From: Blastocladiella emersonii ATCC 22665
Lineage: Eukaryota; Blastocladiomycota; Blastocladiomycetes; Blastocladiales; Blastocladiaceae
Reading direction: 5' to 3'
Assembly: GCA_025594325.1 (NCBI GenBank)
Contig: JANHCV010000008.1
Span: 1,488,001-1,552,000 of the forward strand
Length of the DNA stretch: 64,000 nucleotides
Shown: piece after piece, positions 44,861 through 55,226 of the stretch
Numbering within the stretch: position 1 is the stretch's first letter
Layout: each line of letters begins with the position of its first letter
Notes under the pieces: generated by a model
What the model was told of the DNA's origin: nothing
What the model saw: only the letters and a program-made list of their open reading frames with translations
The model's database searches: none
Made by a program: the position numbers and the translations under genes

Positions 44861-46646
44861 ATGAAGCTGGCCCTCGCCGAGATCATCGAGAAAGTGCTCG
44901 TCCGCGCCGTGCACCTGCACGACGACCCCAACGACGTCGCGGGCCTGAGCGAGTATGCGCGCGTCCTGCCCGCGGACTTGATCCCGGGCGTCGTTCGAGC
45001 CATCTTGAAGCGCTCTCCTAAGCTGTCCATGGACACAGCGAGCACGCGCGGCGCCGTGAAGGTGCTCGACAAGTGGCGCGACTCGGGGCTTCCACTCGTC
45101 TGTCTACTCGCACGTGGCGCTCTCGGGCGCGAACGGCAAGTCGCTTGAGGCCATGGAGTGGTGGGGCCGCTCGGGTCTCCCGATCACGCACCCGCAGTGC
45201 CCAGGCGGTTCGACTATGGATGTGCTGAAGCGCCTCAACCTCGGCCAACTCGCCGCGCTCTTCCCCAGCTGCGTACGCTGACTCGTCACACTGATCGAGT
45301 CACGTCCACTCACACTCTCTCGACTGTCTAGCCTCGCCCTCCCGTGGAGGCGCCTTTCGTCTCCATCAACGACGCGGTGGCTGGCATCTCATCCGGCCAG
45401 CTGACCAAGGTCGCCTTCCGCAACGAGTACTTTTCGCTTGATGCCGTCGCGGCACTGAACGAGGCCATGGCGAGCCCGAACCAGGCGCTCCGCTCGCTCA
45501 AGCTTGAGCGCTGCGCCATCGACATGCCGCGCCTCATGCTGCTCCGCTTGCCCGAGTCGCTCACCAAGATTGAGTGGTCGCAGGGCTGGAGCGCGCCGCA
45601 TGCCGATCCCGGCCAACCCAAGTCGTGGTCGTGGCCGCCGCACCTCGAGTCGCTTTCCGTCACCTGGTCCACGCCGCGCGGGCACGCTTTGCTCCTCCTT
45701 TCGTCGCTTCCCTCGACCCTCACCTCGCTTTCGCTGTGCAACATCTCGCTCGAGCGCGACGCGTACCCGCACCTGGCTTCGCTCTCGCCCAGCATCACCA
45801 GTCTCGCCATGTCCAACTGCTTGCTCACGGACGACGCGTTCGCGGTGCTCTTCCCGCACCTGCCGCCCGGCCTGGTCTCGCTCAACATCAGCAACGACCA
45901 GCTCACCGCCACGCAGCTCGGCGCGCTTTACCACCATTTCCCGCCGACGCTTCGCTCGCTCGACTTGTCCGCGAACCATTTGGACCGCAAGACCAGCGAC
46001 GCGCCACTCGGCTGGTCGTTCCCCGCTGGGCTCGAGCGACTCGAGATGTCGTCTTGCACGCCATACGCGCAGGACCTTCCCGAACGCACCGGCACGCTTA
46101 GCGTTCCGCAACTCGAGCTCGCTGCGCTCATCGCGGCGTCGCTCCCGCCCAACCTCGTCTCGCTCGATCTCAGCGTCACGCCCCTGTGCGGCCAGCCCCA
46201 CTTTGACGTGTCCGAGGTGATCACGATGCTGCAGCTCCATTTCCACGAGGGCGGGGCGTCCTCCAATTACATGGCGCTTATCGCTTTGCGTCTGGCGCCC
46301 ACGCTGCGCGAGCTCAAAAAAAAACCTCAAGTGGACGTGCATTGGCGCCGCGGGCGCACAGCATCTCGCCGAGCACATGCCGCCGCAGCTCGAGTCGCTC
46401 GACTTGTCCCAGACGAATCTCGACGACGCCGCGATCCAGGCCCTCGCCCCCGCGCTGCCTCAGACGCTCAAAAAGGTGTGCGTGAACTGGAACCCGTTCA
46501 CCGACGTCGGCGCGTTGGTGCTCGCCGCATATCTTCCGAACGAGCTCGAGGAGCTTCGCGTGGATATCGTCGAGCTCAACGCCGAGTCGATTGAGCTGCT
46601 TCGCACCAAGGTCGCTGACGGCGGCACCTTCACGTCTGGCTTTTGA
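44861..46646 (+). pseudogene. L3: ankyrin-like/LRR gene with two small indels
   Basis: Same plan as L1: MKLALAEIIEKVLVRAVHLH, SGLPLV, an intron 45273-45331 (GTACGC...TCTAG) at the same place as in L1, then LRR repeats (LVSLNISNDQLTATQLG, LKKVCVNWNPFTDVGALVLA). A 4-bp duplication (GTCTGTCT where L1 has GTCT) near 45100 shifts the frame. The matching sense (YSHVALSGANGKSLEAMEWW) follows in the new frame. A second shift occurs at an A9 run (46317-46325), after which NLKW-CIGAAGAQHLAEHMP continues to the stop at 46644-46646. GC is higher than in L1. The A9 shift could be a sequencing error; the 4-bp one less likely. Confidence 0.75.
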
Positions 46647-46740
46647 TAAGCTATCTTGATCGCACCTCGAGTCAAGTCGTACAATACCACTCGGTATCCT
46701 CTCATCTATTCACTGCGTCGATCGTGCGCGCTACTCGCCC

Positions 46741-47345
46741 TCACTTGGGGTCCAGCGGAGTGCTAAAGTTGGGAAACAGCGGCGGCAGCACCGCGCGCTT
46801 GAGCTCCGATTTGAGGCCCGCAAACGACACGGCCGTGGTCGCCGCAAACGGCCGCGTGCCCGGCCCGGTCTGCGGGTACATGTTGATGTCCGGGATCGAC
46901 TGGTCGACCATGGCCGCGCTGCAGTACTCGAGATACTCGGCAGTTCGCATCAGCATGCTCGCCGGACCACTTGATGATCGGGAACAGCCGCTTGCACATG
47001 CGAAAGTACGCGGTTTCCGACATTTCAGCGACCTTGCGCAGCCGTTGCACGTTGGCGCGCGCGGCCGCAGTGCCTGTCGACTTAGACTGGAGCCCCGGCA
47101 CGTACAGGTTGCTGACATCAAGCGCGGGCGTGAGGCCCTCGGCCTTGCCCTGCGGCGGGATCACGACGGGGCGGTTCACGATTATGACGGCGATCAGCCC
47201 GCGCAGGGTCTCGGGACTGGCGAGCTTGATGGCACACGAGCCAACCATGCGGCCGCGGAGTCCATGATCTTGAATATGAGCGCCACGAACAGCTGCTGCT
47301 GCTGCTGCTCGTCGCCCTCGCCACGCCACGTCCCGTTCTGTCATT
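46741..47345 (-). pseudogene. Unrecognised broken gene with a glutamine run
   Basis: The minus strand reads GEGDEQQQQQLFVALIFKIM (CAG repeat near 47295-47310), then in another frame IKLASPETLRGLIAVIIVNR, LDVSNLYVPGLQ, ANVQRLRKVAEMSETAYF, and after a further shift MRTAEYLEYCSAAM, MVDQSIPDINMYPQTGPGTR, ending at 46741. The segments are protein-like and collinear, so one gene with two frameshifts is likely. A transposon-derived protein is possible, but I do not recognise it. Confidence 0.4.
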
Positions 47346-48700
47346 ACGTAGCTAGCCTCGCGCCATGGCCAACGTCAAGCTCACGCGCACCCACGTCGGC
47401 CATCAGCTTTGACGCGCCGCGTCTCTCTTGTCAGTTTACGCCGCAGACACAGCCGCAGACACACACGCAGCCGCGTAATTTTCTCCGCGCATCCTCGCCT
47501 TGGCCACCACGATATTGCAAAAGCCGTTGTTCCATGCAGCGATGCTGCGGCAGGCGATCAACCAAAACTGGATTGCAAACAGTACGCGCACGGCGGACGT
47601 GCAACGTATCCGCAAGGCAGCGGCCAGACGCGGCCGGACAGCCGGACTCGGAGCAGTGTCAAGGACGCCAAGCGCGGCCGGCCCTCGAGCGCGCGGCCGC
47701 GAGAGATTACGCGCAGCAGCGAGGTCTTCGCGAGACTAAGGTCGAGGAGCAACGCGATGCACCCCTGCCTCGTATTCGCACACGTTGGCGCGACGTCGCA
47801 CGTCCCCTTCCCCTGACATTGCGCGCTCACCCACCGCTACCACCTTGAACGGTCGGATCGCTTTTGCCTCACGGGCGAGCAACACTCGCCGTGGGCGCTG
47901 CATACTACGCCGACGCGGGCAAGCGGTGACGCCACGGCTGTGACCAAGAAATCGACCCTGCATGTCGGTCGCGGAGCGACTTCGAGCCGGCGAACGCGAC
48001 CCCCAAGCGCGAAGCTGCGTACGACACCGATACAGGCGATCAATGAAGCCGAGCGTATGAGCGAGAAAGCGGCCAAACACATCGGTCGCAGAGCAACTTG
48101 AAGGCGGAGAGCGCAACCCGCTAGCGCGAGGCCGCGGCGCGTGCCCGCTCGCGGAATGAGGTTTGCGGGACCGTGGCTGTCGAGAGGTTCACGGAGTTGA
48201 TCCGCTGCATTAGCTCTCGTGAAAGCATGCTAGGACGACGTCTCAACGCTGCGGCCCTGAGCCCGCGCACTTGAGCGCCGCTACCGCCGTGAGCGGTCGG
48301 ATCGATTTCGCCCCACGAGCAGTCTCCCGCAATGATCGCGGCGCACGGCGCCGATGCAAACGCTCGGTGAAGCTGCGGTCCATGAGCGAGAGAGTGTCCG
48401 AGCGCTGCCGGCAGCGGCGCGGCCTCGCGGCGGCGGCGGCGGCGGATGCGAGCCTGGACCGCGACGCAGCTCAAGTCGGCTTCCAACAAGCTCTCATTAG
48501 GACCGCACGGCGCGCTTGGTTGATGGCATAATGCAGCAAGTCGTTCAGCTTCATGGTTCACGGTTCATGGTTTCTCATAGTTGGGTCGAGAGCCGAGATC
48601 GCCAGCTGGCTCGCCCACCACTTCGCTCACCGCGACAACCACGTTGCAAGAAATCGGCCCCGACCCCGCCCATCCATACATTCCAAACCACTCCTCATCA
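47346..48700. other. GC-rich region, no gene recognised
   Basis: Overlapping open frames on both strands are typical of GC-rich non-coding DNA. Imperfect repeats occur, e.g. TCGGTCGCGGAGCGACTT near 47966 against TCGGTCGCAGAGCAACTT near 48081. A minus-strand segment near 47500-47600 (FAIQFWLIACRSIAAWNN) may be a gene relic. Confidence 0.4.
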
Positions 48701-50467
48701 TCATCCGTGCATCTGCTGCTGCCTTGCGGCCTTGAACTTGGACACGCGGCGGGGCGGGGACTGCGTCGTCGCGGTCGCGCTGGCCGGCTGCGCCTGCGCC
48801 GTTCCCGCCACCGTCTCGGCGACGGCGGCGCGCTCGACGACCGCGCCACGGACGGGCCCGACGTCCTCGCGGGCGGGCGCGTCGGGCGACGAGACGACCG
48901 TCGACGCCCCCGAACTACTCCCCGCATCCCCACCACCACGCACGATCCGCGCATTTCCCACGGCCTCGCCATCACGCAGCACCGGCGTCTCCCCATCCTC
49001 GCCCTGGGTCCACGCAAACTCCTCGCCGGCGACGAGCGAGTCCCAGCGCGGGGTATCCTGCGGGACCGCGTGGGCGGCGACGTCGTAGACGGTGCGCGAG
49101 AAGCTCTTGTGTGGGGTCTCCGGGTCGGCGGTGGTCGGGTCGGCGCGCGCCATGAGCTGCGAGACGAGATGCGACTTGCGCGCGTGGTACGCCGCGGCGA
49201 TCTCGCGGCGGTGCATGGCGTCTTCGACGGCGCCCTCGTCGAACTCGGTTGCGGGCGGGGTGCGTTCGACGACGTCGCCCGTGACGGCGGGTCCGCGGGC
49301 GGCGGGTTTGGCCTGGCGGGCGAGCGTGGCCGAGGAGAAGGACGGCGGCGGGGGCGGGGGCAGCGGGGAGTCGCGCTCGACGACGTCCGGCATCACGGTG
49401 AACGCCTGGCGCACGGGCAGGGGTTCGCGGTCGTCGCCGCTCCACTCGTCGTCGTCGTCCTCGTCGTCATCGCCCTCGGAATCGGTCTCGCCGGCGGTAT
49501 CGGCCTCGTCGAGGGCGAACCGGACGTGGCGCGCGGACCCCGCGCTGTTGAGGCTGCCGGTGGACCCGGCGCGGTCGCGCGCTCCAATCGCCCCGTTGAG
49601 CGAGGAGAAGGACGGGGTCTGCTTGAGGCTCGACTTGCGCGGGCGGAGGGCCGGGTCAACGACGGGCGCGGGCGCCGGGGCGGGGACGGCGGGTGGCGAC
49701 GAAATACTTGCGCGCGACACAGGCTCCTCCCCCTCCTCCTCCTCCTCCTCGTCGGGCAGCGACGCGAACAGGTTGTCGAGGTACTTGCGGTCCTTGTTGG
49801 ACGCGACGGCGCGCTGGGCGCGGTCGAGGAGGCGTGCGGCGTCGGCGAGCGCACGCGCCTTCTGCGCGGGGTGCACGTTGGCGGCGGCGGCGGCGATGGT
49901 GGCGGGGGCCGTGTACGCCTCGTGGATCGCCTGGAACGGCAGGCCCTCCTCGTTGAGCTCGACCGAGCCATCGACGATGCCGGCGGCGGAGGCGGGGGTG
50001 AGGGTGCCGAGCGGCGCGTGCGGCGGCGGCGGCGGCGGCGGGACGGCGTTGGGCGGGAGGTGCAGCGGGGTTCCCACATCGTCCTCCTCCTCCTCTTCCT
50101 CTTCCTCAGCGGCAGGCGCAGCGGGTGCGTCCTCGCCGAGCACGGCGCGCGCCTCGTGGAGCTTCTCGTCAATCAGGGCGATACGGCGGTCGACGATCTC
50201 GACGGCCTGGGCCGCGGACCGCTCGACGAACCAGTTGTCGCCCAGGAGCACGGTGATCTCGTTGGTGTGGACGAGGGTGCCGGGCATGAAGGCGAGCGGG
50301 CCGAGCGGGACCATGACCGGGTGCGCCGTCTTGGCCGGCAGCGCGGCGAGTGTCGGGCGCAGCGCCGCGTAGTCGTCGCGGAACCCCGCCCACTGCGCGA
50401 GCGTCGCCGCGGCCGACTGGCGCGCGCGCGCGTCGGGGCCGTGTGTAGTCGGAGAAGGTTGATTCAT
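48701..50467 (-). CDS. URI1: Unconventional prefoldin RPB5 interactor (URI/Bud27-type), 588 aa
   Basis: It starts at MNQPSPTTHG (50467). Residues about 25-112 form a prefoldin-alpha-type helix-hairpin-helix with the URI signature LVHTNEITVLLGDNWF (65-80) and EIVDRRIALIDEKL. Then come Glu runs (121-128), Pro-rich linkers, a conserved-looking EEGLPFQAIHE region, an acidic stretch (DDEDDDDEW) and a C-terminus RRVSKFKAARQQQ (573-585) as in fungal Bud27/URI proteins. URI is a scaffold in prefoldin-like complexes that binds RPB5 and acts in RNA polymerase assembly and nutrient/TOR signalling. No intron and no lesion. A longer in-frame extension to 51322 has no support. The start lies 192 bp from the divergent gene at 50659. 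A 645-codon plus-strand ORF here is an antisense artefact. Confidence 0.85.
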   Translation of the reverse strand: MNQPSPTTHGPDARARQSAAATLAQWAGFRDDYAALRPTLAALPAKTAHPVMVPLGPLAFMPGTLVHTNEITVLLGDNWFVERSAAQAVEIVDRRIALIDEKLHEARAVLGEDAPAAPAAEEEEEEEEDDVGTPLHLPPNAVPPPPPPPHAPLGTLTPASAAGIVDGSVELNEEGLPFQAIHEAYTAPATIAAAAANVHPAQKARALADAARLLDRAQRAVASNKDRKYLDNLFASLPDEEEEEEGEEPVSRASISSPPAVPAPAPAPVVDPALRPRKSSLKQTPSFSSLNGAIGARDRAGSTGSLNSAGSARHVRFALDEADTAGETDSEGDDDEDDDDEWSGDDREPLPVRQAFTVMPDVVERDSPLPPPPPPSFSSATLARQAKPAARGPAVTGDVVERTPPATEFDEGAVEDAMHRREIAAAYHARKSHLVSQLMARADPTTADPETPHKSFSRTVYDVAAHAVPQDTPRWDSLVAGEEFAWTQGEDGETPVLRDGEAVGNARIVRGGGDAGSSSGASTVVSSPDAPAREDVGPVRGAVVERAAVAETVAGTAQAQPASATATTQSPPRRVSKFKAARQQQMHG

Positions 50468-50658
50468 TGCGACCAGTGGCGTGGGGAGAGGGAACGGGGA
50501 GAGCGGGAGGGAGGATGAGAGCGAACTCTGACGGGAAGGCGGGCGGCCGGCCGATCGCTCGGAGACCGCGTCAGGTGACCCGACGGCGCGTCTTTCGTCG
50601 CGTCTCTGTCTCTCTCCTGTTCGGTTGCATCCCCTCCATGTAAGCGCTGAGAGAAAAC

Positions 50659-51410
50659 ATGATCGGCTGGATGAACCTGGTGCTCGCCGCCGTTCTGGCG
50701 CTGGCCCCACTCCTGGCCGCGGGGTTTTCGGGCAGCCTCTCGTTCTGCGAGACGACCGGTCCGTCGCTCTGCCTTGCAACTGCCCTCCCGGCCAACACTC
50801 GCTCCATGTAGAGCAGGACATGGTGAGCGACATGGGCGGCCGCGGCTCGTCAGCGCTCGGCTTCGCCCTGCAGACCACCAACGCGACGTCCAACGGGACT
50901 CTGACCACCATCGCCCTCCTCGCGACGGACCCAGCCTCCCAACTCCTGCGCGGCCTGCTCCTGTGGGCGACCGACGCCGACGCCAAGCGCGTCGGGACGT
51001 GGAAGCTGCGCGACGGGAGTGCCGGGTACACGCTCGTCGACGCGTGCTCCGGCGGCGCCGTCTCGCACACGTCGTCGGCCGCCAAGTCGTTTGCGGCGGG
51101 CGCGGCGACGAAGCCTGACGGGTTCGTGCTCACGGTGCCTGCGGGTGCCAAGGCGCCCGTCGTGGTTCGCGCGGTCGCGGTTGGGGAGGCGAGGAGCAAG
51201 TGGCAGGTCGTGCAGCCGGTCGCGGTGGCGGGTACGGTTGACGTGCTCGGGGGAAGCGGTGAAGGGGGCTGAAGGGGCTGTGTAGTGCTTGGGACCGTGC
51301 CCAACACGACCACCAACAACAACTCGACGACGCCGTCGAGCGCGACCCGGCCGTGGGCTCCGCCTCCTGCGCTTCTTGCCGTAATCGTGGCCGGGCTCTT
51401 GACTCTATAG
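50659..51410 (+). CDS. Secreted, probably GPI-anchored protein with a Reeler-like domain
   Basis: It starts MIGWMNLVLAAVLALAPLLA, a signal peptide, followed by CETTGPSLCLATALP. The frame must change between about 50760 and 50870 (intron or frameshift unresolved; in-frame TAG at 50809). The body then reads LGFALQTTNATSNGTLTTI, RGLLLWATDADAKRVGTW, DACSGGAVSHTSSAAKSF and FVLTVPAGAKAPVVVRAV, resembling a Reeler or related extracellular beta-sandwich domain. An intron 51232-51285 (GTACGG...GTGTAG, 54 nt) leads in frame to a Thr/Asn/Ser-rich stem (TTTNNNSTTPSS) and hydrophobic end (ALLAVIVAGLLTL), stop 51408-51410, as expected for a GPI signal. The location would be plasma membrane or wall. Confidence 0.55.
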
Positions 51411-51552
51411 ACTCGCCTTCTTCTGCTCCCTGTTCTGCTCCCCCTGAGTTCCCGCGCGAGCGACGCGTTGCCGCGATGGGCGGGACGCGGTCACCTGATT
51501 CTTCGCGATCGACCCGCCTCCTCCCCCGCTCCCCCCACCCCATGCACACACC

Positions 51553-53052
51553 ATGAAAAAGCCGTTCGCACCACCTGCAACCCACACTCAGACCTCGGGC
51601 GCATCCTCCTCCGCGGTCGGCCCGTCCGCGCTGCCGCCCCTCGCGCGCGCGCCGACGCGCCCCCACCGCCCGGCCACTCCCCCGCCACCCACTCAGCCCA
51701 CGTCGACGACCGCGCTCTCGGCCGTCTTCCTGCTGCAGGGCGTCGGCATGCTGTTCCCGTGGAACGCGCTGATCTCGGCCCCCGACTTCTTCCGCGCGAA
51801 GCTCGACGGGTCGCGGTTCGCGCACTCGTTCGAGAACTGGTTCTCCGTCACGTTCCTCGTCGTGAATCTCGCCACCATGGCAGTCGCGCTTGCGCCCGTG
51901 TCGCCGCGCACCGACCGGATGTTGGCGGTGGGCTCGTTTGCGGTGAATGCGGGCGTGTTTGTTCTCTTGCTCGCGATTGCCGTCGGGTTTCTCGGGGTGA
52001 ACCCGGAGCTCGTGTTTGGCGTCGTGCTGGCGGGCGTCGCGGCGAGCGGCAGCGCGACGGCGCTTGTCCAGACGCACCTGTTTGCCGTCGCGAGCCGGGT
52101 CAAGGGGGCTGCGTACACTAGCATGGTACGCTTTCCCCATCAACTCACTCGCACGGCGACTTACTCGAACCCGCACACCTAGCTCCTCGTCGGCCAGGCC
52201 GTCTCGGGCGTGACCATCTGCCTGGTCCAGCTCGCCCTCCAACTGGCCCACGTCGAGCCCAAACCCGCCGCCGTCTTCTACTTTTCGTCCGCCATCGTCG
52301 TCGTCCTCGCCTGCCTCCTGCTCTACCTCCCGCTCGGCAAGGCCGTCGCCGCTACCGAGATGCCCGACTCGGACGACGAGGGGGACGACGACGACGACGA
52401 CGCGTCCTCGCTCGCTACCTCGTCCATCACCGAGCACCACACCCTCTTAACGGGAACCGACCTGGTGACCCGCCGCCTCGCCCTGTTCCGCGCCGCGCAG
52501 CCGTACGTGTGGGCCGTGGTCCTCGACTTTACCGTCTCGCTCGCGCTGTTCCCGGGCTTCACGTCGCTGCTCCGCGCGACTTCCGGGACCCAGTCGACCT
52601 TCACCGCGGCCGCCTTCCTCGTCTTCAACCTCGGCGACACCCTCGGCCGCGTGCTCCCGTCGCTCCTGTCCCGCATCTCCCCCGTTTTTGGGGAAGGCGG
52701 CGCCGCGTTCAATTCGCGCACGCTGATCGCGGCCTCGCTCGCCCGGTTCGCTTTCCTGCCCGCGTTTCTCCTCCTCCCGCTCATCGACAGCGTGCGCAAG
52801 AACCCGCTCGTCCCGACGTGGACCGGCGCGCCGCCCGCGGTCGTGCTGCTGATGATCGGGGCGTTGGCCGCCACGTCGGGGATGGTGCCCACGCTCGCGC
52901 TCGCGGGGGCGGCGAATGTGGAGGTCGCGGGGAGAGCGATTTCGGCGGCGGACCGCGGGGTTGTGGGGAGGATTATGACGTTTGCGATGTTGCTGGGGCT
53001 CGCAGCGGGTGCGGGCTTTGGGTTTGTCGTGGTGGGTGCCGCGACGGTGTAA
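51553..53052 (+). CDS. Equilibrative nucleoside transporter (SLC29/ENT family), 480 aa
   Basis: Exon 1 is 51553-52125, the intron 52126-52182 (GTACGC...CCTAG, 57 nt) and exon 2 52183-53052. After a Pro-rich cytoplasmic N-terminus, the first membrane helix carries LLQGVGMLFPWNALIS (residues about 60-75), the ENT PWN signature. Further helices include FLVVNLATMAVALA, VFVLLLAIAVGFLGV, VTICLVQLALQLA, YFSSAIVVVLACLLLYLPL, LDFTVSLALFPGF, FLVFNLGDTLGRVLPSLL (typical FN.GD..GR motif) and a C-terminal hydrophobic helix. An acidic loop (DSDDEGDDDDDD) lies in the central cytoplasmic region. ENT proteins move nucleosides down their gradient across plasma or vacuolar membrane. Length is normal for the family. 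Intact. Confidence 0.92.
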
Positions 53053-53625
53053 ATATACGAGATCGCATGGCTTTGATGGTGAAGGGAGACGGTGCGCTCG
53101 CGAGCAAGGTCGGGACGCGCCGCGAAATCACGCGCGGGACGCGTGCGCGTCCCGCAACTCTCGCGTGGGTGCAGAGTCCCCCGCCCGCCCGCTCTCCCGT
53201 CCCGCGAACTGAATGTAACCCATGCAACCACCCGCCGACCTCCCGCTATTTGTGCTTGAGAACACACTCGCGCTCGCCGCCCCGCGGCCGATGCTACCCG
53301 CGCAGTGAAAAAGGTTTGACTATATCACTTTGGGGCGGTCACTAAGTCTCGGCGCTAAGGGTCGCAAAGTGGCTTAGGGCGGCCAAAGGGTCGCTAGGGG
53401 TCGCTAAGGGAGGGGAGACTTTGCGCGGCGGGACAAAGGTACTTTGAGCGGCGAGCGAACTTTGGGGCAGCGCAAAGCGGCTTAGCGTGTCCGCGACAAA
53501 GTCGCTTAGTCTCACTCTGCTGAGGGCCGGCGGCGGTCGCGCCCGCTCAGTCTCGTCGTGCTGCTCAGAGTCCGTTGGGCGTGGTGTAGGAACCGACTAT
53601 TACTACGATCCATCACTCGATCATC
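53053..53625. other. Promoter-like module, truncated start and CTAAG/CTTTG-rich repeat
   Basis: A GACGCG (53114) plus ATCACGCGCG (53127) pair has the 13-bp register of the shared module. An ATG at 53222 opens only 28 codons (MQPPADLPLFVLENTLALAA...). From about 53325 to 53520 the DNA is dense in CTAAG/CTTAG and CTTTG/CAAAG pentamers. No full gene. Confidence 0.5.
53325..53520. repeat. Degenerate short-motif array (CTAAG/CTTAG and CTTTG/CAAAG)
   Basis: Motifs such as GTCGCTAAGGG, GTGGCTTAGGG, GACTTTGCG, GGCTTAGCG and AAGTCGCTTAGT recur within 200 bp in both orientations, giving potential for many small hairpins. This is unlike any other stretch in the window. Confidence 0.6.
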
Positions 53626-55064
53626 TCAATCATCACCATCACCACCGTCGTCGCTGTCCTCCTCGCCACGGTTACCGCGGCCGTGGCCGCCGCTGCGGCC
53701 CGTTGTGCCGGCCCCACGCTCGTCGAGCGGCTCCATGTTCGGGTCGCCTGCGCCGGCCGTCTCGAGCTCGCCGCGCTGCGGGATCAGGTACGAGCGAAAC
53801 GATCCAGACAGTCTCGTTCGGAGCGGGTGCCCTGTCGGCCGCCGGCGGTGGCCGCTGCTCGTCAGGGCACACGCACACGCGGTCGCGAAGAGCGCGGACC
53901 GGTACGACGATCGGCTGCGCGACGGGGACGTAGCACGCGCGGCCAAGGCCCGCCGTCTCCGCTCGCGCCTTGTCCTGCGCGCTGAGCCGGCGGTGGTCCA
54001 CCGGGTACACGGCGATCGGCCACAGCGCAGCGAACACGACGCCGCCGAGCTCGAAAAGGTCGGAGATGTAGCCAAAAATTGACGACATGGCCGGGTCCGC
54101 GTCCGCGTTAGGCACCACAAAGCGCGCGGAGCGCGGCAGCGCGGGGAATGCACCAGGAACCGCAAACACCGCGTTGGCCACCGTCGTTGGGATCACGGTG
54201 CGGACGACGGCGTCCTTGCTGCACTGCAGTGGAACACCGGACCGCGTCGCCGAGTGGAACACGGACCCGGCGGTCGCGGAAGGCCTGCGGTTGAGCACCA
54301 TGCCGTCAAGTCGCAGCATGCGGATGAACCACGAGTACCCGGCCGAGGAGGTCGTAGCGGCCGATCCATCGGGCTCGCGGAGCACCGCACGCGCAAACGC
54401 CTTGAACGCCGTGGCGAGGTGGTTGGGGAGCAGGCGCGCGCGCGTGCTCCGGTGCTCGACGAGGGCGTCGCCCGAGTCCGACCCCCGTCGACCGGGCAGC
54501 AGCGTAGCGACGCGCGGCTTGGCGGTCACGGCGGCGCGGATCGTCTGGTCGAGCCGCTGCATGCGGCCGAAGCTTGACGGCTTCCAGATCCGGCATGTCG
54601 CGGCCGCCCGGCAGGCGGGACTTGATACCGCGCACGGGCCACGGAGCGCCCTCAACGGTTCATTGGAGTAGGGGATCGTGACGCAGAGCTTGACTTTATT
54701 CGCGTCCTCAACCGTGTACGGCGTCCAGCAGGCGCGGCACTGCGGCAGCCTGCCGATGCATACGCTCATGGCCGCGCGACGGCGGAAGAATGGGCGACGG
54801 TCGCGCGTCGGAAGGCGGAGCGCGGCGAGAGCCGGATGGCCGCTGGCATCGTCGCGGGTCAAACGGGGCCCTGCGCTTCCCGATGCCCTTGGCGTTGTTC
54901 ATGGTGTCGATGCATAGTTTGCAGCAAGTGGTGGTGCATTCGGTCGACAAGTGTGTCGGCGGCGGGGGCTCGGTGGGGAGAAGCGGCTGGCTGGCGAGGT
55001 GAGCGGCGCGTCGCGTTTCGGGGCCGCGCCAACGCCAAGTCCCGGCGGACTCTGCCGTTTTCAC
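53626..55064 (-). CDS. Unrecognised protein with RING-like Cys pattern, model incomplete
   Basis: Minus strand. A Cys-rich N-terminal piece (ECTTTCCKLCIDTMNNAKGI) is followed in a second frame by SVCIGRLPQCRACWTPYTVE, which together resemble a RING or other zinc-binding module. The body (54800-53820) reads AALWPIAVYPVDHRRLSAQD, MLRLDGMVLNRRPSATAG, VIPTTVANAVFAVPGAFPAL and FGYISDLFELGG. Near 53795 the likely sense moves to FRSYLIPQRGELETAGAGD and a Gly/acidic tail (GRGNRGEEDSDDGG) ending at 53626. Two frame changes mean introns or lesions. No name can be given. Confidence 0.45.
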
Positions 55065-55226
55065 CGCGCCCTCGGCTACCCGCGGGCTCTCGCTCCCCCG
55101 TCGCGACTACGGAAACCATGAAACCACGTATTTGAGCTCTCCCAATTCTTGCAACGCACGCAGCACACGCACCGGCGACTGGACCAACCACGGCCGAACA
55201 GGCCTTCGTGGACTTTACGCAGCGTC

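Noticed and set aside
48581-50518. A 645-codon plus-strand ORF
   Set aside because: It is the antisense of the URI coding region. Its Gly/Arg/Val-rich sequence reflects GC-rich codon usage, and the minus strand has a recognised domain.
50468-51322. N-terminal extension of URI to an upstream start at 51322
   Set aside because: It would overlap the divergent secreted-protein gene; the URI domain begins right after the ATG at 50467.
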